A DNA stretch of 7,180 bases from Treponema sp. Lineage in GTDB: Bacteria > Spirochaetota > Spirochaetia > Treponematales > Breznakiellaceae. Position numbers and translations under genes: made by a program. The stretch spans positions 1 through 7,180 of the forward strand of contig WQZT01000082.1 of assembly GCA_009780595.1 (NCBI GenBank), in the 5' to 3' direction. Under the pieces are notes generated by a model that was not told the origin of the DNA, searched no databases, and was given only the letters and a program-made list of their open reading frames with translations. Below, piece after piece: positions 1-5,134 of the stretch (positions within the stretch are counted from its first letter, which is position 1; each line of letters opens with the position of its first letter).

Positions 1-12
1 TCCGCTATGTTC

Positions 13-18
13 TATAGT
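13..18 (+). promoter_or_regulatory. Possible -10 element for coaD (near-leaderless)
   Basis: TATAGT matches five of six positions of a sigma-70 -10 box. It ends only 7 bases before the ATG at 26, so transcription starting at the usual distance would begin at or next to the start codon. Any -35 box would lie outside the window, so this is tentative. No Shine-Dalgarno sequence precedes the ATG, which fits a leaderless message but could also mean translation coupled to an upstream gene that is not visible. Confidence 0.3.
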
Positions 19-25
19 GTACGCT

Positions 26-502
26 ATGATAAAAGCTGTTTTCCCCGGCTCGTTTGATCCCCCGACGCTTGGACACCTTGATATAATTGAAAGGGTTTCC
101 GCGCTTTTCGATGAAGTGGCAGTGGTCATAGCCGAAAACAATCAAAAAAAATACCTCTTTAGTGCGGAAGAGCGGCAGAAAATGCTGGAGGAACTGGTAA
201 AACCGTTTCATAATGTCCGCTGTGTTGTCTGGAGTTCCCTCATCGTAGATTTTATGCAAAAGGAAAACTCGCGGATTCTTATTCGGGGGCTGCGCGGCAT
301 GGACGACTTTTCCTACGAGTTTGAGCTTTCAATGATGAACAAGGTTATGTGCCCGCAGATCGAAACCTTTTTTATGAGTACCGATCCCCGCTACATCGTC
401 TTGCGCTCTTCTTCGATAAAAGACCTGGCTGCCTACAACGGTGATATTTCCCCGATGGTTCCTTCGCTGGTAATAGACGCGCTGAAGAAGAAGTTTGCCT
501 AA
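26..502 (+). CDS. coaD: Phosphopantetheine adenylyltransferase (CoaD)
   Basis: CoaD transfers AMP from ATP to 4'-phosphopantetheine, giving dephospho-CoA, the penultimate step of CoA synthesis in the cytoplasm. The 158-residue product has the usual length of the bacterial family. The N-terminal nucleotidyltransferase motif GSFDPPTLGHLD is at residues 8-19, with the TxGH signature at 14-17. RGLRGMDDFSYEFELSMMN follows near residues 88-106 and matches the conserved substrate/ATP-binding stretch. The C-terminal nucleotide-binding motif reads LRSSSIKDLA where E. coli has ISSSLVKEVA, so the first serine appears as Arg. I chose ATG 26, which begins MIKAVFPGSFDP as in homologues. An in-frame GTG at 17 would add three residues and overlaps the putative -10 box. 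No Shine-Dalgarno site is visible. Its product supports the phosphopantetheine arm of the AcpP protein encoded downstream. Confidence 0.96.
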   Translation: MIKAVFPGSFDPPTLGHLDIIERVSALFDEVAVVIAENNQKKYLFSAEERQKMLEELVKPFHNVRCVVWSSLIVDFMQKENSRILIRGLRGMDDFSYEFELSMMNKVMCPQIETFFMSTDPRYIVLRSSSIKDLAAYNGDISPMVPSLVIDALKKKFA

Positions 503-541
503 CGCGGAAAGTGTACCTTGAAAAAGCCAATATCGGAGAGG

Positions 542-570
542 TTGACAAAAAGCTTAGTTTTTGTTATTAT
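542..570 (+). promoter_or_regulatory. Sigma-70 promoter of the rpmF-acpP-rnc operon
   Basis: A perfect TTGACA -35 box (542-547) and a TATTAT -10 box (565-570, five of six matches) are separated by the optimal 17 bases. Transcription would start near 577, leaving a leader of about 40 AT-rich bases before rpmF. This is the strongest promoter in the window, as expected for a ribosomal protein and acyl carrier protein operon. No terminator hairpin was seen between coaD and this promoter, so some read-through from coaD is possible. Confidence 0.85.
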
Positions 571-604
571 AGATTTTTAAGTAGAGAAGTGTACTAATTT
601 TTAG

Positions 605-609
605 AGGAG
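605..609 (+). promoter_or_regulatory. Shine-Dalgarno site of rpmF
   Basis: AGGAG lies within a longer purine run (603-612), 8 bases before the ATG at 618. It fixes the rpmF start. Confidence 0.8.
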
Positions 610-617
610 AGGTTAAA

Positions 618-806
618 ATGGCTGTACCTAAATTTAGGACATCGAAGGCGAGAACGCGCCGGAGACAGTCGCTGAACATGAAGCTCACCGCCCCTGCTAT
701 GGCAAGTTGTGGCAGTTGCGGAAACCAGATTTTGTTGCACCGGGTATGCCCGAAATGCGGGTTTTATCGGGGCAGGCAGGTAATCCTTCCTGAGTCGAAG
801 GTATAA
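618..806 (+). CDS. rpmF: 50S ribosomal protein L32
   Basis: L32 is a small zinc-ribbon protein of the large ribosomal subunit. The 62-residue product begins MAVPKFRTSKARTRRRQ, the standard basic start of the family. It carries two CxxC pairs, Cys31/Cys34 and Cys44/Cys47, so this is the zinc-binding (C+) form rather than the zinc-free paralogue seen in some bacteria. The C-terminal CGFYRGRQV stretch is also typical. The ATG is set by a good Shine-Dalgarno site and directly follows a near-consensus promoter. rpmF is the first gene of an operon with acpP (20-base gap) and rnc. Coupling a ribosomal protein with acyl carrier protein is common in bacteria and is usually read as linking lipid synthesis to growth rate. 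Unlike many operons of this type, no plsX or fab gene sits between rpmF and acpP. Confidence 0.97.
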   Translation: MAVPKFRTSKARTRRRQSLNMKLTAPAMASCGSCGNQILLHRVCPKCGFYRGRQVILPESKV

Positions 807-814
807 CACACATT

Positions 815-820
815 AAGGAG
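815..820 (+). promoter_or_regulatory. Shine-Dalgarno site of acpP
   Basis: AAGGAG lies 6 bases before the ATG at 827 in the short gap after rpmF. This near-ideal site supports the assigned start and a high translation rate. Confidence 0.85.
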
Positions 821-826
821 AACATT

Positions 827-1063
827 ATGGACGCATTGTTTGCAAAAATGAAAAAGCTGATCGCGGAAAAACTGGAAGTAGAAGAGGATAAAATTAGCCT
901 TGAAGCTTCTTTCCGCCAGGATCTTGGTGCCGACAGCTTGGACACCTACGAATTGGTCTATGCAATCGAAGAAGAAATGGGAATTTCCATTCCTGACGAA
1001 AAGGCCAACGAGTTTGAAACTGTTAAGGACGCTTACGAATTCATTAAATCCCAGCAAAAGTAA
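827..1063 (+). CDS. acpP: Acyl carrier protein
   Basis: AcpP carries growing acyl chains on a 4'-phosphopantetheine arm during fatty acid synthesis in the cytoplasm. The 78-residue acidic product has the normal family length. The conserved DLGADSLDTYELV segment contains Ser37 in the DSL motif, the serine that holo-ACP synthase modifies with phosphopantetheine from CoA. The sequence begins with a basic helix I (MDALFAKMKKLIAEKL) and continues through the acidic helix II-III region EEEMGISIPDEKANEF, as in AcpP of most bacteria. It sits between rpmF and rnc in one operon and has a strong Shine-Dalgarno site. A hairpin follows its stop codon at once and may separate acpP from rnc expression. The general housekeeping ACP is much more likely than a specialised polyketide carrier because of the operon context and the absence of synthase genes. 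Confidence 0.97.
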   Translation: MDALFAKMKKLIAEKLEVEEDKISLEASFRQDLGADSLDTYELVYAIEEEMGISIPDEKANEFETVKDAYEFIKSQQK

Positions 1064-1078
1064 GGGACAGTCTTTTAC

Positions 1079-1108
1079 GGCGGCTGCCGAGCTTCAGCCG
1101 CCTGTTTT
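1079..1108 (+). terminator. Hairpin in the acpP-rnc gap (attenuator or processing site)
   Basis: GGCGGCTG (1079-1086) pairs perfectly with CAGCCGCC (1095-1102) around an 8-base loop. It is followed by TG and then TTTT (1105-1108). The eight-pair, mostly GC stem with a short imperfect U run resembles a partial intrinsic terminator. It ends just before the rnc ATG at 1113 and occupies the place where a Shine-Dalgarno site would be. It could reduce read-through into rnc, be an mRNA processing site, or affect rnc translation; the sequence does not say which. Confidence 0.55.
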
Positions 1109-1112
1109 ACCT

Positions 1113-1832
1113 ATGAACTCGTCAGAAGTAACGCTCGACAGGAAGCAAGAGTTAGCTTCGTTTGAAAACTCTATCGGTATACGGTTCAAAAGTTTCGAGC
1201 TTTTGAACCTTTCCTTTACCCATAGGTCTATGTGCAACGAAGCCAACGGCAAATCCAGTAACGAGCGTCTGGAATTCTTGGGCGATGCCATCTTGGGGGC
1301 GGCTGTTGCCGACCTGTTGTACCTAAATCTCGGCGATAGATCCGAAGGGGACTTGGCAAAAATCAAGTCGGTAGTGGTTTCCGAGGATGCTCTTTCTACC
1401 GTTGCCTTGAAGCTGGGCTTGGACGCTCTGCTTGTTTTGGGGCGGGGCGAGGAGTTGTCCGGCGGGCGGGCGAAAAAGGCGATTCTTGCCGATGCGCTTG
1501 AAGCCCTTATCGGCGCGATTTACCTTGATTCCGGCTATGAAAGCGCCTATTCCTTTGTCAGCCATTGTATCAGCGCAGAAATCGAACGGGTGCTGGACAA
1601 TCGGCATTATCTGGATTACAAGTCACTTTTACAGGAATTGTGCCAGCAGCTTTACAAAAATTATCCCGCATACCGCTTGACAAACTGTTCCGGTCCGGAT
1701 CATTCCCACGTTTTCTCGGTGGAAGTTGCAGTAAACGGCCGGGTTTTTGGTCCCGCCGAAGGGAAAAGCAAGAAAAACGCCGAGCGGGAAGCGGCACGCT
1801 TGGCGTACGATGCACTGTCCTGCGGGAATTGA
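1113..1832 (+). CDS. rnc: Ribonuclease III
   Basis: RNase III cuts double-stranded RNA and processes rRNA precursors and structured mRNAs. The 239-residue product has an N-terminal catalytic domain (about 15-160) and a C-terminal double-stranded RNA-binding domain (about 167-236). The signature NERLEFLGDAILG starts at residue 50. Glu51 and Asp58 match E. coli catalytic Glu38 and Asp45, and Asp127 and Glu130 in ADALEALIGAIYLD match Asp114 and Glu117, so the metal-binding site is intact. The RNA-binding domain contains DYKSLLQELCQQ and ends with GKSKKNAEREAARLAY, the usual binding helix. ATG 1113 is the only plausible start after the acpP stop; the frame stays open upstream only by running through acpP. 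No Shine-Dalgarno site precedes it, and a GC-rich hairpin ends 10 bases upstream. Its 3' end converges on cca. Confidence 0.96.
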   Translation: MNSSEVTLDRKQELASFENSIGIRFKSFELLNLSFTHRSMCNEANGKSSNERLEFLGDAILGAAVADLLYLNLGDRSEGDLAKIKSVVVSEDALSTVALKLGLDALLVLGRGEELSGGRAKKAILADALEALIGAIYLDSGYESAYSFVSHCISAEIERVLDNRHYLDYKSLLQELCQQLYKNYPAYRLTNCSGPDHSHVFSVEVAVNGRVFGPAEGKSKKNAEREAARLAYDALSCGN

Positions 1833-1867
1833 CGGCTGCTTTGCCCTGCCACGTTGCAAATTCCCGC
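1822..1867. terminator. Inverted repeat between convergent rnc and cca
   Basis: GCGGGAATT (1822-1830) is repeated inverted as AATTCCCGC (1859-1867), a nine-pair stem with a 28-base loop. It spans the rnc stop codon and ends 8 bases before the last base of the cca gene. Short T-rich stretches follow on the + side only. This could act as a weak two-way terminator or protect both 3' ends. The long loop makes it less convincing than the panB terminator. Confidence 0.4.
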
Positions 1868-1874
1868 TGTACCG

Positions 1875-3269
1875 CTAGTTTTCGTACCGCTTGTTAATTT
1901 TTTCCGCGATTTCTAGCAGTTTTTCCCGGCTGTTCAGCGCCGGATCCTCCAGCGCCGCCTCCAAAAGCTCGTTCAGGATAATTCCCATTTGCTTGCCCGG
2001 CGGAATGCCCGCGGTGATAAGGTCTTTGCCGGAAATTGCGAGGTCTTTCAGGGAAAGCGCGCGGCTTTCGGCGAGGGTTTCCTCGACGCGGTTTATCAGC
2101 GGCACAAGGAGTTGCGGCGACGGCTCGGCGGCGGCTTGCCCGTAGGTGTCCGCGCGGCGCAGCGCGTATAAATCCGGCAGGTTTTCCTCCCCCACGCGGA
2201 TCACAAAGCGGCGCACGGCGGCGTTGCTCCACGAATCCTCGTAGTGAAACATATGCTCGCCGACAAGGTGGCACACTTTCTCGATAACCGCGTTGGAATA
2301 GCGGAAACGGAGCAGTATTTCCCGCGTTCTCTCAACGGAGAATTTTTCGTGGCGGTGAAACGTGCGAAGGCCGCCGTCATCGATATGCGCGGCGGGCGGC
2401 TTGCCGATGTCGTGAAAGAGAACGGCAAGGCGAACTTCCTGCGGCGCGCCTGAGCGGGCGGCAAAATCGCACGCCAACAGCGAGTGATCGAGCACGTCAA
2501 AGCGGTGGAATCCTGTACCCTTTAGACGATCCTGTTTGACACCCCGGCACTCGGCAAGTTCGGGGATAAGCAGGTTCAACAGCCCGGTTTTTTCCATTAA
2601 GAGCAGGGCAGTTGAGGGCTTGCTGGAGGCGATCATCTTATCAATTTCCTCGCGCATTCGCTCGGCGGCGACTTTGGCGGTCAGCGGTATTGCGCCGGGA
2701 ATGGCGGCAAGCGTCTGCTCGTCAATGGTAAAATCCAGTTGGCTTGCAAACCGCAGTGCCCGCAGAGGCCGCAGCCCGTCTTCGGCAAAGCGCTCGGCGG
2801 CGTTTCCCACACAGCGGATGAGCCGGCTCTTTATATCGTTGCGCCCGCCGAAGGGGTCAACGAGCGGGCCGCCGGGCAACTGGTACGCGGCGGCGTTCAT
2901 CGTGAAATCGCGGCGGGAAAGGTCGGTCTCAATCGAAACGCCGAACTCAACCTTGTCCGGGTGGCGCCCGTCGCTGTAGCCGGATTCACTGCGGAAGGTG
3001 GTAACTTCCATGCTCAAACCCTTGTAGTGAACCGTAACCGTGCCGTGCTTGATGCCTGTGGGAACGACAAAACTACGCCCGGATGAGCCTGTTTTTCTCC
3101 CGTGAAACAGGGCGACGACTTCTTCGGGGCGTGCGTCGGTGGCAATGTCCCAATCTTTTGCCGCGCGACCCTGCAGCAGATCTCGCACCGCGCCGCCGAC
3201 AAGGAAAACCTGCTTGCCCGCCTGAATAAATAGTGTTGCAGCTTCTTGTACTGTTGGATGGATATTCAC
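1875..3269 (-). CDS. cca: CCA-adding tRNA nucleotidyltransferase with HD domain
   Basis: This class II polymerase-beta-family enzyme most likely adds or repairs the 3' CCA end of tRNAs. The 464-residue product starts with LVGGAVRDLL (23-32) and the metal-binding DxD in KDWDIATDA (Asp39, Asp41). SRRDFTMNA (118-126) and EDGLRPLRALRFA (163-175) follow; the EDxxR motif (Glu163-Arg167) is the amino-acid template that selects CTP and ATP in CCA enzymes. The second half holds an HD phosphohydrolase domain, with HSLLACDFA near 262 and the HD pair at His286-Asp287 in LFHDIGKPP. The start is a GTG at 3269-3267; there is no Shine-Dalgarno site and a TATAAT box lies just upstream. The family also includes poly(A) polymerases and separate CC- or A-adding enzymes, so exact specificity is inferred. 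It converges with rnc and diverges from the thiamine pyrophosphokinase gene. Confidence 0.9.
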   Translation of the reverse strand: MNIHPTVQEAATLFIQAGKQVFLVGGAVRDLLQGRAAKDWDIATDARPEEVVALFHGRKTGSSGRSFVVPTGIKHGTVTVHYKGLSMEVTTFRSESGYSDGRHPDKVEFGVSIETDLSRRDFTMNAAAYQLPGGPLVDPFGGRNDIKSRLIRCVGNAAERFAEDGLRPLRALRFASQLDFTIDEQTLAAIPGAIPLTAKVAAERMREEIDKMIASSKPSTALLLMEKTGLLNLLIPELAECRGVKQDRLKGTGFHRFDVLDHSLLACDFAARSGAPQEVRLAVLFHDIGKPPAAHIDDGGLRTFHRHEKFSVERTREILLRFRYSNAVIEKVCHLVGEHMFHYEDSWSNAAVRRFVIRVGEENLPDLYALRRADTYGQAAAEPSPQLLVPLINRVEETLAESRALSLKDLAISGKDLITAGIPPGKQMGIILNELLEAALEDPALNSREKLLEIAEKINKRYEN

Positions 3270-3279
3270 GTTGTTTTCT

Positions 3280-3308
3280 ATTATACTGCATTTGAATAGT
3301 TATGAAAA
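3280..3308 (-). promoter_or_regulatory. Promoter of cca, nearly leaderless
   Basis: On the minus strand a perfect TATAAT -10 box (3285-3280) lies 17 bases from TTTTCA (3308-3303), which matches four of six -35 positions. Transcription would begin near 3273-3271, only a few bases before the GTG at 3269. The complementary + strand carries TATACT at 3282-3287, so the element could also contribute to divergent transcription. Confidence 0.65.
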
Positions 3309-3345
3309 TCCTGTTTCAAAAATGTTAATTTTCAGAGCTATCAGC

Positions 3346-3351
3346 AAGGAG
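3346..3351 (+). promoter_or_regulatory. Shine-Dalgarno site of the thiamine pyrophosphokinase gene
   Basis: AAGGAG lies 5 bases before the GTG at 3357. It decides that start, because no in-frame ATG is nearby upstream. Confidence 0.8.
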
Positions 3352-3356
3352 AAACT

Positions 3357-3989
3357 GTGCGCGGTATTGCTGTTATTGGGGGTGAATGTCCTGACGCGGA
3401 AACGTTGCGGAAGATTGCCCGCGCTGCGGATGTGCTTGTTGCGGCAGATTCGGGGCTTGTTGCCTGTGAGAACGCCGGGCTTGTGCCGGACTGGATTGTG
3501 GGCGATATGGATTCGCTTGACGATGAGCGGCGGCTTGAAAAGTACCCCGCTGACAGGATACTGCGTTCCCCGGTTGCAAAGGATTTTACCGACACGGAGC
3601 TTGCGCTTAACCTGCTGAAAGAACAAGGCTGCGGCGAAGTGTGGCTTGCAGGCGGCGGCGGCGGGCGGATCGATCACCTTCTTGCCATCCGCTCGATTTT
3701 TGAACGGGACAATCCGCCTGAGCACTGGTTTCCCGGCGGCGTGGAAATCCGTTGCCTCATGGAAGGCGGCATCTTTCGCGCAACGCTTGCAGTGGGGAGC
3801 ATTGTTTCAGTTTTCCCGCTCGGTGATGCGCCGTGGCAAGCGGAAAGTTCGTCTCTCAAGTGGCAGCTTGACGGCATTGGCTGGGACAGGGGCAGCGCCT
3901 ATATCAGCAATATCGCGGTAAGCCCTGAAGTCGAAATCCGCGCCGCGCGTGGGCGGTTTATGGTGATAACTCCGGTTAGTATTGGGTAA
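3357..3989 (+). CDS. Thiamine pyrophosphokinase
   Basis: The enzyme transfers pyrophosphate from ATP to thiamine, giving thiamine pyrophosphate, the cofactor of transketolase and 2-oxoacid enzymes. The 210-residue product has the family motifs in order: VAADSGL (28-34), PDWIVGDMDSL (44-54) with Asp50 and Asp52, KDFTDTELAL (75-84), and GGGGGRIDHLLA (99-110), which replaces the common GATGGRxDH. Near the C-terminus SLKWQLDGI and GSAYISN (179-185) match the thiamine-binding region, usually written GSSISN. The start is GTG, chosen because AAGGAG precedes it at good spacing. The gene ends with TAA followed directly by TGA. Its promoter must lie in the 87 bases shared with divergent cca, but I see no strong + strand box there. 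Use of thiamine, rather than ThiL on thiamine phosphate, implies salvage or uptake somewhere in the genome. This is commonly named thiN or tnr3-like; I leave the symbol open. Confidence 0.93.
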   Translation: MRGIAVIGGECPDAETLRKIARAADVLVAADSGLVACENAGLVPDWIVGDMDSLDDERRLEKYPADRILRSPVAKDFTDTELALNLLKEQGCGEVWLAGGGGGRIDHLLAIRSIFERDNPPEHWFPGGVEIRCLMEGGIFRATLAVGSIVSVFPLGDAPWQAESSSLKWQLDGIGWDRGSAYISNIAVSPEVEIRAARGRFMVITPVSIG

Positions 3990-3994
3990 TGAGG

Positions 3995-4024
3995 CAGCGC
4001 TTTGTAGAGCTTTGCAGAGCGCTG
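3995..4024 (+). terminator. Hairpin after the thiamine pyrophosphokinase gene
   Basis: CAGCGCT (3995-4001) pairs with AGCGCTG (4018-4024), and the stem can extend to about 12 pairs with two G-U pairs and a 6-base loop. It starts 6 bases after the stop codon. There is no U run behind it, so it is a weak or factor-dependent terminator, or an mRNA 3' stabiliser. Inside it, two near-identical 10-base units (CTTTGTAGAG and CTTTGCAGAG, 4000-4019) stand in tandem. Confidence 0.45.
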
Positions 4025-4079
4025 TACGGAACGTTATCTTTGAATATTTCGACAGATTTCTCCACCAATAGAAGTTTAC

Positions 4080-4097
4080 TATAATATACTATATACT
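4080..4097 (+). promoter_or_regulatory. Promoter region of panB with stacked -10 boxes
   Basis: TATAAT (4080-4085) is followed by TATACT (4085-4090) and again TATACT (4092-4097), three overlapping or adjacent -10-like hexamers. At 17 bases upstream, the -35 position (4057-4062) is poor. TCGACA at 4049-4054 matches five of six -35 bases but lies 25 bases away, too far for normal use. A promoter of low -35 dependence, possibly with several start sites, is likely. Confidence 0.55.
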
Positions 4098-4110
4098 AAA
4101 CGATATCCAC

Positions 4111-4116
4111 AGGAGG
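4111..4116 (+). promoter_or_regulatory. Shine-Dalgarno site deciding the panB start
   Basis: A perfect AGGAGG lies 6 bases before ATG 4123 and directly abuts an earlier in-frame ATG at 4117. The spacing selects 4123 as the true start. Confidence 0.85.
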
Positions 4117-4122
4117 ATGACA

Positions 4123-4986
4123 ATGCCACAGAAAAAAACAATTGCTGACTTTAACAAGATGGTTGCAGAAAAGCAGAAAATCGTGTACCTCACCGCGTAC
4201 GATTACCTCACCGCCAAATACCAGGAGCGAGCGGGCGTTGATATGATCCTCGTCGGCGACTCGCTCGGCATGGTTATGCTTGGCTACTCAACGACGTTCC
4301 CGGTAACAATGGACGATATGGTTCGGCATTGCGCGGCAGTTCGGCGGGGCGCGCCGAATACGTTCGTTGTGGGTGATATGCCGTATATGTCGTATCAGAC
4401 CAGTGATGAAGATGCCATTCGCAACGCCGGGCGGCTTATTGCTGAGGGCGGCGCTGACTGCATCAAGCTCGAGGGCGCAGGGCCGGCGATTTGCAGCCGC
4501 GTTCGCGCAATCAACGACGCGGGGATATTGGTGATGGGGCATATCGGTTTGACGCCGCAGTTTGCCGGGCAGCTCGGCGGCTATAAGGCGCAGGGGCGCT
4601 CAGGCGATACGGCGCTGAAACTTGTGCGGCAGGCGAAGGTTGTCGAAGATGCCGGCGCGTGTTCGATTCTTGTTGAAGGCGTGCCAGCGGTTGTCGGCAA
4701 GGAAATAACCAGCCGCGCAGGCATTCCCATTCTCGGCATTGGGGCGGGATCGCAAACGCACGGGCAGCTTTTGATCTACGCCGATATGCTTGGCTACTAC
4801 GACGACTTCACGCCGAAGTTTGTCAAGAAGTACGCCGACATCGGCAAGCAGATTCAGGACGCTTTCAGCGCGTACTGCGGCGAAGTTCGCAACGGCGCTT
4901 TCCCGGTCGATTCCGAACACGCGTACAAAATAAGCGAGGAAGAGGCGGGAAAATTCCTTGAATTGTTGAAGAAAAACGGAATGTAA
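4123..4986 (+). CDS. panB: 3-methyl-2-oxobutanoate hydroxymethyltransferase
   Basis: PanB transfers a hydroxymethyl group from 5,10-methylene-tetrahydrofolate to 2-oxoisovalerate, giving ketopantoate, the first committed step of pantothenate synthesis. The 287-residue product covers the full family length. Conserved segments include LTAYDY (23-28), VGDSLGMV (44-51) with metal ligand Asp46, VVGDMPYMSY (82-91) with Asp85, IKLEG (114-118) with Lys115 and Glu117, GHIGLTPQ (139-146) and LVEGVPA (183-189) with the predicted catalytic Glu185. The C-terminal YADIGKQIQDAFSAYCGEV and FPVDSEHAY are also typical. The gene is a single unit with its own promoter, a strong Shine-Dalgarno site and an intrinsic terminator. 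panC and panD are not nearby in the window. It feeds the pathway in which CoaD acts and draws on the folate pool handled by FolD next door. Confidence 0.97.
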   Translation: MPQKKTIADFNKMVAEKQKIVYLTAYDYLTAKYQERAGVDMILVGDSLGMVMLGYSTTFPVTMDDMVRHCAAVRRGAPNTFVVGDMPYMSYQTSDEDAIRNAGRLIAEGGADCIKLEGAGPAICSRVRAINDAGILVMGHIGLTPQFAGQLGGYKAQGRSGDTALKLVRQAKVVEDAGACSILVEGVPAVVGKEITSRAGIPILGIGAGSQTHGQLLIYADMLGYYDDFTPKFVKKYADIGKQIQDAFSAYCGEVRNGAFPVDSEHAYKISEEEAGKFLELLKKNGM

Positions 4987-5000
4987 AAACGAATGCCAAG

Positions 5001-5027
5001 CGGGGCTGTTTCTATCAGCCCCGTTTT
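5001..5027 (+). terminator. Intrinsic terminator of panB
   Basis: CGGGGCTG (5001-5008) pairs perfectly with CAGCCCCG (5016-5023) around a 7-base loop, followed by TTTT at 5024-5027 and more T-rich sequence to 5040. It lies 14 bases after the panB stop. This is the clearest factor-independent terminator in the window and separates panB from folD. Confidence 0.93.
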
Positions 5028-5030
5028 AAT

Positions 5031-5059
5031 TTGTTGTTTTCAGGATGCTGATATATAAT
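5031..5059 (+). promoter_or_regulatory. Promoter of the folD-folE2 operon
   Basis: A perfect TATAAT -10 box (5054-5059) stands 17 bases from TTGTTG (5031-5036), which matches the first three -35 bases. The -35 box overlaps the T-rich tail of the panB terminator. Transcription would begin near 5066, giving a leader of about 70 bases. A second -10-like hexamer, TATAGT, occurs at 5087-5092. Confidence 0.6.
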
Positions 5060-5067
5060 GATATTTT

Positions 5068-5087
5068 CTATAACTCGCTATAACTCT
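5068..5087 (+). repeat. Tandem 10-base repeat in the folD leader
   Basis: CTATAACTCG (5068-5077) is followed at once by CTATAACTCT (5078-5087), differing only in the last base. The 10-base period would place both copies on the same helix face, as expected of a two-site operator. With a start near 5066 it lies at the beginning of the transcript. It may be a protein-binding site or simply AT-rich promoter sequence. Confidence 0.5.
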
Positions 5088-5123
5088 ATAGTAGATAACA
5101 ATCGATACCTATCACTTTTCTAT

Positions 5124-5130
5124 AAGGAAG
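5124..5130 (+). promoter_or_regulatory. Shine-Dalgarno site of folD
   Basis: AAGGAAG lies 4 bases before ATG 5135 (6 bases counted from its AAGGA core) and supports that start. Confidence 0.7.
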
Positions 5131-5134
5131 ATAT

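Noticed and set aside
588..604. FapR-like half site (GTACTAA) in the rpmF-acpP leader
   Set aside because: Only one half resembles the Bacillus FapR operator, the second arm is missing, and FapR is not expected outside Firmicutes.
900..1112. Upstream extension of the rnc reading frame to an ATG at 900
   Set aside because: The frame is open only because it runs through acpP in another phase; the extra 71 residues have no RNase III character, and ATG 1113 gives a normal-length protein.
2536..2979. Plus-strand open frame of 147 codons opposite cca
   Set aside because: Composition is a Ser/Arg/Pro-rich shadow of the real gene with no motif; the minus-strand protein has all the catalytic motifs.
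3270..3356. TPP riboswitch upstream of the thiamine pyrophosphokinase gene
   Set aside because: The conserved CUGAGA core and the paired arms are not present, and the 87-base divergent gap is too short for a full riboswitch plus promoter.
3271..3618. Open frame of 115 codons starting upstream of the thiamine pyrophosphokinase gene
   Set aside because: It lies in a different phase, has no Shine-Dalgarno site, and its Leu/Arg-rich product is a frame shadow of the real gene.
3651..3662. Four GGC repeats in the thiamine pyrophosphokinase gene as an unstable triplet tract
   Set aside because: They encode the expected glycine-rich catalytic loop and are too few to suggest programmed instability.
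5066..5134. Tetrahydrofolate riboswitch in the folD leader
   Set aside because: The leader is AT-rich repeats without the conserved stems or junctions of THF riboswitches.
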